A stretch of DNA of 64,000 nucleotides, from positions 59,539,749 through 59,603,748 of the forward strand of contig NC_092793.1 of the NCBI RefSeq assembly GCF_918797505.1, given 5' to 3'. This stretch comes from Bemisia tabaci. Lineage: Eukaryota > Arthropoda > Insecta > Hemiptera > Aleyrodidae. This document shows positions 1-11,064 of the stretch, piece by piece. Under the pieces are notes generated by a model that worked only from the letters and a program-made list of their open reading frames with translations, was not told the DNA's origin and ran no database searches. The first letter of the stretch is position 1, and each line of letters begins with the position of its first letter. Made by a program: the position numbers and the translations under genes.

Positions 1-1172
1 GTCCGTTGTGGCCAGGGGCATTTCCAAAGACATAACTTACTCTCACCTGCATCTTTGTGGTGTTCAATAAATTAAAATATTTATGCCTGGCTCGAAGCCT
101 TTCAGTATGAGTGAGGTTTGCACTTGAAATTAAATTAGACTTCTACGAGGTTTCTCAAAGTATGGGTAAGACAAACGTCATGAAGTTGGCTGCATAACTT
201 ACACGAGCAAATTAATTAGGTACATGACATTTTCGCTCTCAGAAAGATGGTGCGCAAGCCTTATTTGACCATGTAGGTAAAAGCATTGGAATGTCATGAG
301 GGCTGATTTTGAAGATTTTGATTGAATTATTCAATATTGATTTCTCTATGCGATGAACTCAAACGCTCATGCGAGAGTTTTTATTTTATAATTTCTCTAT
401 GTTTAACGTATTCCTACGTTGCATATCAGTTAGCGCCTTGATGCAACTATTCGTGTTCCACGGATGTGCGTGTTGCATGCTCAAATTTGAAGGCACTTTC
501 GCTTTTCTCACCTCTTCAGAAATGCGGAATTGTCGTTCGTTGTAGCAACAAAATCAAAAAGTGTCTATATATAGAGGAAATAGGTAATAGAAATAAAGTG
601 CCGTCATCTGATTAGTCGACGGAGTACAAGCTGTCACGGTTTCTCTGATTTCCAACCTATGAAAAATAATTTCGGAACAAAATTTCATGGATAATATATC
701 CGAGAATTATTCCTTTTCTGCTATGTACATTTATTTCTCCCCTGTTAAAACGAATTTCTATTAATCGCTTTTGTTTAGGTAGGTATATTTGTAAAACGGG
801 ATTGTGAAAAATCCGTAAATTTTTATGAAAAACTCCTGAAGTAAATTGAAAAAATATGATTTTAAACTTGATTTGCGTGACCGATAAATGTATATAAATT
901 GTATTTGTTTTGATTTTGACACTCTCACGTCTCGTTAGAAATCTCGAAAAATATTCGTCAGAAATAGGTCGGTGAAGAAGATATGTCGGTTGGCATAAGG
1001 ATTGCAGCTTAAATTAACGATCGGCCCATTGGCATGATTTTCAGACTTTAGACCGGCCAGTCCGCGAGCTGACTACCCAGACAGAACGTCTTTTACACGC
1101 CGGCATTTTTAAAAGTCTATTTCAGGGAAAGATGAATATCTCTTCTTTTTAGTCCCCTGTTACTGTCTGATT
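1..1172. other. Non-coding, no gene recognised
   Basis: AT-rich sequence with no convincing reading frame. About 432-505 is a diverged fragment of the repeat unit found in tandem at 30876-31516, sharing a core that reads like 'cggatgtgcgtgttgcat'. Nothing else recognisable was seen. Confidence 0.5.
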
Positions 1173-1173
1173 T

Positions 1174-1421
1174 GGACCGAGCTCATCAGAAAGGAACCAA
1201 CCTTTATTTTCGAAAAAAATGAGTTAAGAATGTTTTTGAGTTCCACTAGTTGTATACTTCTTCTGCCAAAAGTTCAAAGTCGAAAAAAAAATATTGAATT
1301 GTGAAAAGCGGGGTTAAAGTTAACTTTCCACACTGAGGTTTGTGGAGGAATAAAATTTCAAACGTCTTTTTCTCAGTTTCAACTTGATGTGGGTTGGTTC
1401 CTTTCTGATAAACTCGGACCA
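1174..1421. mobile_element. MITE with inverted ends GGACCGAG..ATCAGAAAGGAACC
   Basis: The left end (GGACCGAGCTCATCAGAAAG) reappears in reverse complement at 1400-1420, and the bases ATTT occur just outside both ends, a possible short target duplication. A second copy lies at 31533-31786 with the interior in the opposite orientation. There is no transposase-like frame, so this is a non-autonomous element. The superfamily is not clear. Confidence 0.65.
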
Positions 1422-1544
1422 TTTGAACTTTTAAGTTGCTTCGCAAAGCATTGGAAAATGACGATATCATCGGGCAACATTTCAACTGAAATAGTCACTG
1501 GCGTGTCAAGCAAGAAAAAAAACACTGAGAATTATTGCCCGAAT

Positions 1545-1838
1545 TGGACGTAACAAGGTGGTGAAACAGTGCTGAATCACCGTTATTTTGCGGGGAAAAT
1601 AAGGCCAAAAATTTCAATTAGAGTCAAGATTAGAGTCATAGATTTTTCGGCCTGACCTGACCTCAACTTAATATTCCAATGCATCTGCCTGAGCTGAACA
1701 AACTCCAGTCTTGCACCGATAGGTACTCATCAAAGCTCAAAATTTTTGGCTCTAATCGACACTTTTGAACTTTTCGGCCTTGTTTTCCGCGCAAAATAGT
1801 GTGGAACCAGCACTATTTGACCACCTTGGGACATATTA
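1545..1838. mobile_element. Inverted-repeat element with AAGGTGGT ends
   Basis: The left arm (AACAAGGTGGTGAAACAGTG onward, through a TTTTGCGGGGAAAATAAGG block) is matched in reverse complement by about 1735-1838. The arms are diverged and about 80-100 bp long. A fragment with the same core is at about 28231-28300. Non-coding; superfamily unassigned. Confidence 0.5.
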
Positions 1839-2582
1839 AGTTCACCTACTTTTCCTGGGAATCCATAGTTTCTTCTTTCTGTCAATAACTTCTTCATTTT
1901 CCTTGATTTTTGCTTGCCCTGCTTATGTAAGCATTTGCCTTCAGTTTTTCTCATTTTCCTCAGAGCCATTTTTTTTTCTTGTTTAAAGCCAATATTGAGC
2001 CGGAGCAATGATACCTCACTTTAAGTTGACAAGGCGCGTGGAATAGGTATCGTTACGCACCCGAATATTTCGAATTCTTGAGTAGGCAAGGTTGTCGTGC
2101 ACAGCACTAAAATAACTTAATTTACATATCGCGCCATCGACGAAGAACAACGATTTTTCGGACTCATCCAACAGCGACGCGTCCTACTCATTGGCGTTGC
2201 TCAACTTTGTATTTACACCTTGTACCAACTATTATCCTGGGATTCCACGCATTCTCCGCGAATTCACATTGATTTTACGAGACACAGGTTGGCACAGAGG
2301 AGGCCGCGGAATGCCATGCAGAAGGCTTGTCTTCAAGTGGCAGCATACAAATGAATCTGTAAACATTCGGACATTGTACACACGGTTATACCCAACACGA
2401 AGAAAGTCTCATCAACTGGATTATATTTTGCAATATGAAGACAATATCTCTGGCTCTTCCATGAAAGCACCTATCTGCATAGGGAAACCAATGACATATA
2501 TGATGTTTCTAAAATGAGCCAGAAATAGTGGTTCCTTATTGCAAACTGTAATCTAAATGGTGTCCGATGTGGCAACATTCAT
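1839..2582. other. Non-coding, no gene recognised
   Basis: A 108-codon open stretch at 2191-2517 (+) has no recognisable domain and no supporting splice or codon signal. I see nothing else. Confidence 0.4.
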
Positions 2583-3010
2583 AGGGACCGTCTCTAAATT
2601 AAGTAACGCTCCTACTGGAGGGTGAGGGTCTTTGCCATAGCGTTACACGGCGTTAAATGGGGTATTGGGGGGGGGGGGGTTATGGAGCGAAGCGTTACGT
2701 GACGAGTTCAAGTGATTTTCCCTCGAGTGTCTGCAGAATTTAGAAGTCAAAAAGAATCTCTAAAATAGTCTACGCAATACTTTCACTTTTCCTCACTAAA
2801 TAGAAACGCTAATCCGCTCAAGGAAGTAAGGTGATATTTTGATTATTTTTCATTGAAATTGGGGGGGGGGAGGGTCCGGGCAAGCGTTACGTAATTTTTC
2901 AGGAGGTCTATTACAGCGTTACGGAGCGTTACAGGGGGTGCGGTTTTTGACACCCCTACTGAGGGTGTCAAAAACCGCAAATTTATAACCCTACATAATT
3001 TAGAGACGGC
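2583..3010. mobile_element. MITE with CCGTCTCTAAATTA ends and G-rich interior
   Basis: The left end (ACCGTCTCTAAATTAAGTAA) is matched in reverse complement at about 2992-3010. The interior has repeated 'gcgttac' words and two long G runs, one of 13 G at 2667-2679. It resembles the element at 53926-54570, whose ends read GGGGCCGTCCATAAATTAC. Non-autonomous. Confidence 0.55.
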
Positions 3011-3635
3011 CATGTATCTTTATTTCTGTAGACTTAATTTATATAGCCACCGGCATGGCATGTTTTGGGGAGGTCCCTGAGGTCCTTTCCCATGCACGGA
3101 GAAAATAAAAAATGCGGTAGGACGTAGGACCGTATAACTCGGGAAGAATTATGAGGACATGTTCTTGTTGAATTTGAAAATCGTTCTAAAAAGGCGAAAA
3201 ACATCCACCGATTGATCATGAACGGATCAGTCGTCAATATTGACTAAATTCTGATGTTATTTGGAGCATACTTTGGTGGCTCTAAATAGTTAATTCATGC
3301 AGAAGTATTTGTTTTCCCGATTTTTGAGTGTGTTATCAACTCAGTAAAAAGTTTACTTAATTTATTAACGCTTCAAAGTTTACTTTTCACAGCTCCACTC
3401 GTGCCAATAGTACCAAGTTTCTTCTTGTTGCCAAGTCGGCATTATAAGCAGTATTAACCGAGTATCCAACTTTTTCCTCACCAAAACTACAGGCGTGTAT
3501 TTTAAAAGAGGAAAAATGAAGAAAGCATGAGTGTTGAAACTTTAAATTTAGTCCTTACTTCTATGAACTACGTCTCATACAATCTTCACGGAGTTACCAC
3601 CGATCCTATGCCCACAGACAGTATCTAAAGGGGTG
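3011..3635. other. Non-coding, no gene recognised
   Basis: AT-rich. The 67-codon frame at 3034-3237 (-) has no recognisable domain. Nothing else is seen before the hAT element that follows. Confidence 0.4.
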
Positions 3636-3770
3636 GTATGACCCAGGGCCGGATTTACCTACTTGCCGCCCATAGGCCGCCTGTATTTTTCCGCCCCCTT
3701 CTCATTTGTTTTGAAACATCAATAGATCGCATTCGACAGTGGTTCGATGTATCGTTTGGTTCAAAACAAT

Positions 3771-4218
3771 ACACGGAAAAAACAGGACTAGTGTTGAGCA
3801 CTACTGGCCGTTTAGTGGGGAGTAGTTGAGGGCTGGCGTCTAAGCGTTGTACAGCTCAACGCCGGAAGGCAGTACAGGTGGGCACTGAACATGAGTAGTG
3901 CTAATCAGATGCCGCGAGACGTAGTTGCGCTTAACAGGTGTAAATTCACCCTTGGGACGTCCGAGCCACGATAGCCTGGTGGTAACGCGCTGGTCTTCCA
4001 CCGACGCAACCCGAGTTCGATCCCAGGCGGAGGCGTTTCATATTTTACGCTCGCTCCAAAGTCACTTACGGGCTTGACACTACTTCTTCCTTAGTGACCC
4101 AGCCTCGAGCTGTTTAGTGCCCAGCACTCCTCTGACTTGCTGGCTCCATTTGATCTAACCCTCGTTAGTGCCCAGCACTAACATGTAGGTCCCAACCCTA
4201 AGCTCGTTTTTTCCGTGT
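3771..4218. mobile_element. Nested element with ACACGGAAAAAAC ends
   Basis: ACACGGAAAAAAC at 3771 is mirrored by GTTTTTTCCGTGT ending at 4218. Inner sequence is also partly mirrored: 'ctagtgttgagcactac' on the left against 'gttagtgcccagcacta' on the right. It lies inside hAT copy 1 and is absent from copy 2, which fits a later insertion. No clear target duplication was found. Confidence 0.5.
3957..4030 (+). other. tRNA-like sequence with Pol III A and B boxes (SINE-like)
   Basis: The stretch contains TAGCCTGGTGG, close to the A-box consensus TRGCNNAGTGG, and GAGTTCGATCC, close to the B-box GGTTCGANTCC, about 40 bp apart. This is the layout of a tRNA-derived internal promoter. A standard cloverleaf with paired acceptor ends is not evident, so it is more likely a SINE head than a working tRNA gene. 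It lies inside the nested element at 3771-4218. Confidence 0.5.
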
Positions 4219-4673
4219 AGAACATAACCCCAAACAAACATTTTAGGATTTAATTTAGAAAAGCTGAGAATGAGAAAATTCCTGACAATTTCACTTTTCA
4301 TTGCCATTTGGTACTCGAGAGAATAAAAATTCGATCACATAAGACCCGTTACCTCAGATTTCTGAATTGACTTTTGAGACTGTGATTACATATTGAACCA
4401 ATCGATATCACTATAATCTCACCTGAGTGATCTGTCGAATACGATCTATAAAAACCATCAAGTGAACGTGCCGGTGGGGGAAGGGTGTATGAGATGCGTT
4501 TACTCGTGTTGGGCACAATTTTTGTGAAAGCCCTGTCAACACTAACAAGAGTTCAGTTCCGTAAACCCATCCCTGTTTGGACAAGGCCTTCCACTTATAA
4601 AAAACGAACGAAAAATGTATGAAAGAACAAACATAAATGTGGTTAAAAATCTTAACTTCCACCGCCGCGCCGA

Positions 4674-4899
4674 CCGCACTGTATTGGCGCAATGCGTGAA
4701 GTATTCATGTAGTCTTGTAGGCGCTATGCGTTTCACGCCGACCGCTACTGACCGCACCGTTTGGTGCAATGTGTGAAGTATTCATGCAGTCTTGTAGGCG
4801 CTCTGCGTTTCAAGCCGACCACTGCTGACCGCAGTGTGTTTGACGCAATGCGTGAAGTATTCATGGAGTCTTGTAGGCGCTATGTGTTTTATGCCGACA
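4674..4899 (+). repeat. Tandem array, three units of about 77 bp
   Basis: Three units each carry GCGTGAAGTATTCATG-like and TTGTAGGCGCT words; the AATGcGTGAAGTATTC word starts at 4691, 4768 and 4847. The array is internal to hAT copy 1. The same three-unit array is in copy 2 (18866-19086), and a diverged inverted pair forms the palindrome at 38948-39023. Confidence 0.85.
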
Positions 4900-5189
4900 G
4901 CCGCGCCGCTCCGTTCCAAGGTCAAATTGCGTGTTTGGTTTCTCTCTTAACTCGACTAATTAAAGGTGTTGTCTCTTGTATCACCGAAAAAGACGACAAA
5001 ATTAGAAATTACTGTACTTTTACCCTCAGGAAATGAGAGATTTTGTCGTCTTTTCTCGTTTGTAATTTATTTTCTGAATCAGATTTTTTTCTCTCTCTTT
5101 TTGATACCTACATTCAAAACAATTGCAAAATTTGCCGCCATTGGCCGTGGCCCATGTGGCCATCCCCTTAATCCGGCCCTGGTATGACC

Positions 5190-6385
5190 GTAGTCTTATG
5201 ATCTCACTTAAAGAGCCCTTGTGTAACATGTGCATAGATATCTGGAAAGTAGTAAGAGGATCAAACTATAGATATTACAAAATTAAGGAAAATGAGTCTT
5301 GAAGGTATTACCATTCCTACGTGCTAACATCATGTACTTTTCCGATCCTAACTTCAGTAAAAACAGCAGATCTAACAGTAATCATAAGTTACTTATGGAT
5401 ACTCACTCACTCTTAAAAACATATATCGAATGTACTGGGAGATAGTAATGGGCAGAGATGAGGTGAACTCCTCCATTGGTATCTTGGCAATGATGGCAGC
5501 TATTGCTTTCGGGACTCCTACGTTGCCTTACGTCCTGCGGGGAGTTTTGACAATGTGTTTAGCATTTCGTGCAGCAAACAAGCCGAAGTTTGGTAAACTT
5601 GTTTGGCAAATTGCGTCACCTGAGGCTCATGAGCCATCTAGCTGGTAGGTGAAAAGCCAAACTGGAGGTTGGTGATTTTCGCTGCCTTATTACAATAATT
5701 ATCCATAAGAAAATATTGAATCCCTAAAACTGAAAGTTACCCCCTGTCACCAAGACGTTACTCCAGAGGCTGATAAATGGTTTCTCCTTGTCTCTGGTTA
5801 AGGATCAGTGAGAAATTTAGATTTACGAAAACAAAAAATTTGAGAATTAAGTTCTGAATCTGATTATTCATTTGGAGAGTTTCCAGACCAAGACTGGTGA
5901 CTGTTGAGATGATTTTAGTGACTCTGACCAACTTTTTTCCTAGTTTTTTATTTATATACTATTTCAAGGCGAGAAGAGAGCGCACGAACAGTGGGTTCAA
6001 AAATTCTTTCTGCGGCCTTTCCCGGTTTCATGGTCCTTGCTTTCTCCTCATTTTTGCGGTCACGTATGCAAATTCTGAATCCTTTTTCTTAACGAGCAAA
6101 ATAGGCAACTCACTAGACAAATTTGGGTCATTTTCTTTTCTGATGTTCACTCGCCAAAGCGTTGGGGGTACACACTAGTTATTAACACCATACACCGTCG
6201 TCAGACTTCTTCTAAACAAACAAACCAAGGCTCAGCCGCTCTGGATTTCATAATAAGCTTTACGCATGGGTCTGCAATGTGAGTGACCTGTGCCGAATTA
6301 CACTGCGCATTATTCAAACTTGAAAATATCGAGTAAGTGTTAGTAGTAGATTCTATATGCGAACCCAAAGAATGTTTGAAGAGCA
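5190..6385. other. Non-coding, no gene recognised
   Basis: Contains open stretches of 72 codons (5430-5648, +) and 93 codons (5897-6178, +) with no recognisable domain or splice context. No repeat was identified. Confidence 0.4.
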
Positions 6386-6646
6386 TGATGACGGTGAAAC
6401 TCCCAAACCAAGTATCTTGTTTGCGTTGTTTATAAATTGCCGATCCCGTTTCATTTTGTTACAGGATAACGTACCAATATTACTCCTTGAAGTTTTCTCA
6501 GAATATGCTTCGGGCAGAGAGGAAAATTCACCCAAGTTTTTACGAATTGACTTAACAGTTCTCCAATTGAAAAATTAAAGTATGACAAAAAATCTGCAAC
6601 GTCGCAAACCAAGATACGTGGTTGCGGAAGTTTCACCTTCGATGAG
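6386..6646. mobile_element. MITE of the GACGGTGAAAC family, copy 1
   Basis: The left end reads GATGACGGTGAAACTCCC followed by an 'aagtatcttg' word. The right end mirrors it with 'caagatacgtggttgcgg' and GTTTCACCTTCGAT. Related copies are at 40081-40343 and 47664-47920, and fragments lie in 42225-42620. Non-autonomous. Confidence 0.6.
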
Positions 6647-8107
6647 CTGTGTTCCGAAGATGCGTTTCTTGAATGATTGATTCATCAATTGGACCAAATT
6701 TTGTAGTAGGGAACTACAACTTCAGCCTCATTTCAGATACAACTTATACGTGCCATTCGTTTCTCTCTTATGACGAAAAGGTGAAAAAATTCATCGTTTA
6801 TTTTTAGAGGGATATTTTACGATTTTGCATAGTTTACGGCTGTAGATCTTTGTGTGGTAAATTCTCGTCCGCATACAAGAACAAATGTCGTAAAACACAA
6901 AAATATATCACGACATAAAATGAGCGGTGATAAATGTAAAATATATTTTGGCATAACTCTTAGTAATAATGTACACCGGAGTAACATGTCAAAATATGGA
7001 TAATCCAGCTCTGCTGAGCGGGATGAGGAGAACTAGGAACTTTGTGTGTGGGTGGGGGGGGGATGGACACCTCATCAAGGGGGGGGGGGGGTCTGGAGGG
7101 TACTTTTTACTCGTTACTTTAAAAGTGTCGCAACTTAACTCACTGTTACGCTGTATGGGGGAGGTCCGGAGGTCTTACTATGAAAGCTGTCATTATGTTT
7201 ACTCAATGAAGGTAAATTTAGCAAGTAATTTACGAGCAATCGACAAGAGGTGGGCGATGCCTATTATAACCTTTCCATATCCACGCGACAAGCTATTATT
7301 ATTCTTGCGAATTTTTCAAGTTATTCACTCGCATTCCAGTTTTAATAACCAGGAAAGCCGGCCAACCCTTTGATCCCACAGAAATAGCAATGGATTTTGC
7401 GAATTTAGTACCGATGTTGTCGGGCACTATGAATCAAGACATATTCTCGCACAGAATCGTCGTTTCTCGGGCAATGTATGGCACCGCGGTAAGTACCGAC
7501 GCAACTATTTTTGCCGAGAGTTCACAGAAGAACGTCGCATCGCTGAGATGCTCGATACGCGGTGAATTGAGGATCGTTAAGCAGAAAGTGATCTGTCAAC
7601 ATTAAGATATTTGAAAACATCGCACCTCCACATTGTTGTTTTTTATCCGCCACGGGCTTCGTGAAATCTCTCAATTTACGTTAATCGCAAGATTTTTAGC
7701 TGGTGAACTTATCCAGCTTGCGTCTATTGTGTGGCGCCGCGCCGCGCCGCGGTGCGGTAAGGCGGCCGGAATCAGGAAACGACATTGAAAAATGTATCGG
7801 GGGCGTTGCGCGTCTGAATAACTGACCATAAGTTTGTTTAACCTCTTGGCCACTCTATTTTGCCCTACAGCTGATTTGTTCCTGATCGTAAAGGATTTTT
7901 TGTTACCCGTGCGAATCGGCCGCTGTGTCATTGAGGCATGCTGATGGATAGCACACAGGAGATCAAAACAAATAAATAGATTTTTCAAGGTTGAACTCGC
8001 CCTAAAATATCGATGAGTGGGTCAAACAAATTTAAATCAACTCCGTAACGCACAATATGCGTGACTTCTTCTTGCATTTTCAAATTCCTGCGTACGCAAG
8101 CCCCTCG
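6647..8107. other. Non-coding, with G runs
   Basis: Two G runs occur near 7050-7092. CpG-containing sequence is concentrated around 7720-7800. Open stretches of up to 134 codons (6969-7373, +) run through low-complexity G tracts and match nothing I recognise. Confidence 0.4.
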
Positions 8108-8256
8108 TCAACTATGTTTGTCCATTAGTTAGTCTATTACCTATACCTCCTTTGTCCATTGCAACCACCCGCATCCACCCATAGGATCCCTCCGAATTCC
8201 TTTTGTCTTCTCTGTCTATAGCTTTGTCTATCAATTTCAATAATCGGCCCACCGTT
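8108..8256. repeat. Dispersed repeat, partial copy
   Basis: About 8126-8252 matches 38344-38468 in the same orientation, sharing CCTCCTTTGTCCATTGCAAC and 'tatagctttgtctatc'. The full copy at 38209-38470 has inverted ends; this copy is one half. Confidence 0.65.
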
Positions 8257-8332
8257 TCGTTCCGTGTTTTACAAGTGGGTTGGCAGCGTCAAAGCTCCAA
8301 AAAGTGGTCCAGAGTCACGGACAAAGTTGAGG

Positions 8333-8576
8333 CGGCGCACAGTGGATCGAGTCCATAGGAGACGTCGGACAAAATTTGGGAACTTTAAACGCTCATAACT
8401 CCGTTCATACAAAACTTTGAGGTTCTAAAAGTGGTTCCATTGGTTTCCTCGTGAAATTCTCTTTTAGGAACACCCGTAAAAATTTAAAATGTGACGGAAT
8501 AAATATCAAATTTTGCAGTTTTAGTCAAAAATTTCATGTCCAACCTCTCCAATTAACTTGATCCGCACTGTGCGGC
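8333..8576. mobile_element. MITE with GCGCACAGTGGATCGAGTC ends, copy 1
   Basis: The left end GGCGCACAGTGGATCGAGTC is mirrored by TTGATCCGCACTGTGCGGC at the right. The interior ('ggacaaaatttgggaacttt', 'cataactccgttcat') is shared with copies at 48125-48367 and 48845-49083. Non-autonomous, about 244 bp. Confidence 0.7.
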
Positions 8577-9049
8577 ACTTGAGTGTGAGTGGCGTCTCTC
8601 GTCACTCATCACTCATCCCGCGTCGGCTGTTGGGACTCAAGTGCATGCCATGCGGATGTTGAGGAGTGGACGTTGAAAAAGTCGCACTTCGTCGCTCACC
8701 ATTCACCACAGCCATTTTCGGTTAAGTCCGGCAGAATCCCAACTACTCGTGAGCCCTTAGAGCCTCGTCTGTTCGCCGTAGCCACCGCTTTTAAGAGCTT
8801 GCCTCTTGAGCGGATCGCCAACAAAACAGTCCAATTGTTCTGCATGCGGATGTCTCTAGCAGTTCGCGTTGCTCGTGGCCCAGTTGCCAAACATACACTT
8901 TACAAGGCAAAGCTCCGCATACTTACGAGAGGGAAGAGAGGAAACCAGGGGAATTATGTGCCCAAACTGACACATATGAAGAAAGAGAGACCAGTAAAAG
9001 TGCTAAACAACGAAACTAAAAATAACTTAAGTTTTCTTTACTGCATTAC
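8577..9049. other. CpG-containing sequence with a 155-codon open stretch
   Basis: A 155-codon frame (8589-9056, +) runs here, but it has no recognisable domain and overlaps the start of the foldback at 9050. I do not call it a gene. Confidence 0.35.
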
Positions 9050-9600
9050 TGGTTGATCCCTGTTAAAAAATCGGACGTATTCCTTCCGAACAGAACTCTG
9101 TGCAGGTGAGAAAGATGTGGATGTGCTCGTTAGTCGAGGGCCGTAAGAATGAATGGGAATTATAAAGCGCCAGTGACGTCAGCGGCGACGACGAAGCCGC
9201 GGAACGACGATCCCGAACATCATCTCATGCGCCCTGTCCATAACGCTCTAGAAACCTGCCCACGGCTCATGAGTTGGTACCTAGTTCCGTTTGCTGAATT
9301 GGAATAGCGGGATTTTACATTCTGCCAAACGAAACTACGTGCCAATTATATGCGGGACTCATCATGAGCTGCGGGCATGTGTCTAGAGCGTTGTGGACAG
9401 GGCTCATGAGTTAATGCCTGGGATCGTCTGCGGTTCCGCGGTTTCGTCGTCACCGCTGACGTCATTGGAGCCTTATGATTCCCATTCACTCTTACTATAC
9501 GGTCGAGATCATCGATCAACGAGTACACCCCATATTTCCCACATGCACATAGTTCTGTTTGGTAGAAATACATCCAAATTTCCCACAGGGACACATGGCA
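9050..9600. repeat. Large foldback (imperfect palindrome), arms about 250 bp
   Basis: The left half, from about 9050, is repeated in reverse complement to about 9600 with the centre near 9320. Matching pairs include 'cagtgacgtcagcgg' with 'ccgctgacgtcattgg', 'ccctgtccataacgctctag' with 'ctagagcgttgtggacaggg', and GAACAGAACTCTGTGCA with its mirror near 9550. The arms are clearly diverged, so this is old. It is probably a foldback transposon; the outer boundaries are soft. Confidence 0.7.
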
Positions 9601-9641
9601 ATTTGACCCACGAAAGAACCTGGGATCCCTATGGGCGCCTC

Positions 9642-9746
9642 GGTCTTCCCCATGAACACCCGTTTCTTCCCCATGGGCACCCCAGTCTTCCCCATGGGCA
9701 CCCGTGTCTTCCCCATGGGCACTTCGGTTTCCCTCACGGGCACTCA
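9642..9746 (+). repeat. 21-bp minisatellite, five units
   Basis: Five consecutive 21-bp units carry a TCTTCCCCATGGGCACCC core. The unit is divisible by three, so frames stay open through it (for example 9346-9747, -, and 9393-9749, +) and give spurious repetitive peptides. It abuts the right arm of the foldback at 9050-9600, whose end has similar 'cccacagggacacatgg' words. Confidence 0.85.
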
Positions 9747-9747
9747 T

Positions 9748-10697
9748 GAGCTCCCATAGGTCCTCGTATGATTCCCATGAATCCCCATTAAATTTTCATA
9801 GGAACACATGGAACATTTTTAGCATGGAATGATTTGTTTATCATTGTTGAGATATCCCCATATTGGAATAGATGGAAGGGGATAGAGCTCGGAAAGGCCG
9901 GTATACTAGTTTACTTCCTTGAAATTGGGTGTGGCAAGCTCATAAGACTTTCCCTCTCTTATGACGCCAGGTCTCCCCCAACCAATCCAGCAACGTAGCT
10001 TCTGAATTGGAATGAGAGCCCAATCGTTCTTCATACCTAGATAGGCAGATACTCTTTAATGTGACATCTCCCTAAATAAGCGTGCACAAGAGGTGGGTGA
10101 ATTCAAATAAGGGTCAAATTCCAGGTTCTATTTCCTCCCAAAATTTTTTTCTGAATTTTTGGGCAAACCAAACTTTATTTTGACTATCATTAGGTGTAGA
10201 CTTAGGAAATATAGCTCGTCGAGCTTAATAGTTGGGCTTAAACCCGAATTTCCACCGTCAAGTGTATCACTTCCCAAAATTTGCCGTAATTTTGCCTGAT
10301 TTCCTAAATTTTCATCTCAGAGGTGACATATAATACTTTTAACTAAAAATTGAACACAATCGTCATAAAAGCATCGTCGATCACTAAATCAAAGCATAAT
10401 TGAAAACATGTAACCCTTTCATATCTTGCAGAACCAAAAAAATTAAGAAAAAATTCATCTGTCATGAAAGATATCTGGAGCTTATTCTGCTTGTCTTTTA
10501 GACAGTTCCGTCTGTTTATCAAAATGCGCACTGATTTCGTTTCACACGAGAAGAAGCTTTTATTTCTTGGAATATTGCAATACAAAATGGATCAAAAACA
10601 CCGAATTTTAAAACTTCGAGTGGGCGTGTACCCGCTGAAGTGGTGATAAAGCCAGGAAATTTTGAGGACTTACATTAACATAACAATTACACCGGTC

Positions 10698-10700
<3 letters not shown>
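9748..10700. other. Non-coding, no gene recognised
   Basis: AT-rich with only short open stretches. No repeat family was recognised. Confidence 0.4.

Positions 10701-10740
<40 letters not shown>
10701..10740. repeat. Poly-T tract, 40 bases
   Basis: Uninterrupted run of 40 T. It could be a retroposed poly-A tail on the minus strand or simple-sequence expansion. Length in an assembly is unreliable for such tracts. Confidence 0.9.
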
Positions 10741-10742
<2 letters not shown>

Positions 10743-11064
10743 TTTTGATTTTCCGAAGATTTGCCGATGGTTTCGGAGTAGATTTTTGGCGCTGATTCTG
10801 AAGAACACCTCCATTTACCTGTATCAATGCGATTTATCCTGGGAAAGTTCGGAATTTTTCCGGAGAAATCGGAATTTTCCTTAAAAGTCTAGCTTTTCCA
10901 GAAGAGTCAATTTTCCGGGAGAATCTGTGCACGATGGGAAAAAAAACAAGAATTTTTCGATTTCGTAGCCTAAGATACATAAGAAACCCTATTGCACCCC
11001 TATTAAAATTTCCTTTCTTTTCCTTATACCAAGGTTTTCCGGTCCAGTTTCATAAAAATCAATT

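Larger units (their letters stand above)
3644..5181. mobile_element. Non-autonomous hAT-type transposon, copy 1
   Basis: The element begins CAGGGCCGGATTTAC and ends CTTAATCCGGCCCTG, giving a 12-bp terminal inverted repeat CAGGGCCGGATT. It is flanked by a perfect 8-bp direct repeat GTATGACC (3636-3643 and 5182-5189). An 8-bp duplication with CAGGG-type ends is characteristic of the hAT superfamily. No transposase frame is present. It carries a nested inverted-repeat insertion (3771-4218) and a three-copy tandem array (4674-4899). A shorter relative is at 18561-19416. Superfamily assignment is confident; the autonomous partner is not in the window. Confidence 0.85.

Noticed and set aside
3957..4030. 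Functional tRNA gene
   Set aside because: A- and B-box words are present, but paired acceptor ends and a standard anticodon arm are not evident, and it lies inside a transposon. Kept only as SINE-like.
8589..9056. 155-codon frame on the + strand
   Set aside because: No recognisable domain, and the frame ends inside the foldback starting at 9050. Higher local G+C makes stops rarer.
9642..9746. CRISPR array
   Set aside because: The repeats are contiguous with no unique spacers, and the DNA is eukaryotic. The same reasoning applies to the arrays at 4674 and 18866.
9346..9747. Repetitive peptide frames on both strands (GAHGEDTG-like, LPHGHP-like)
   Set aside because: They are translations of the 21-bp minisatellite, whose period is a multiple of three. 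No coding evidence.
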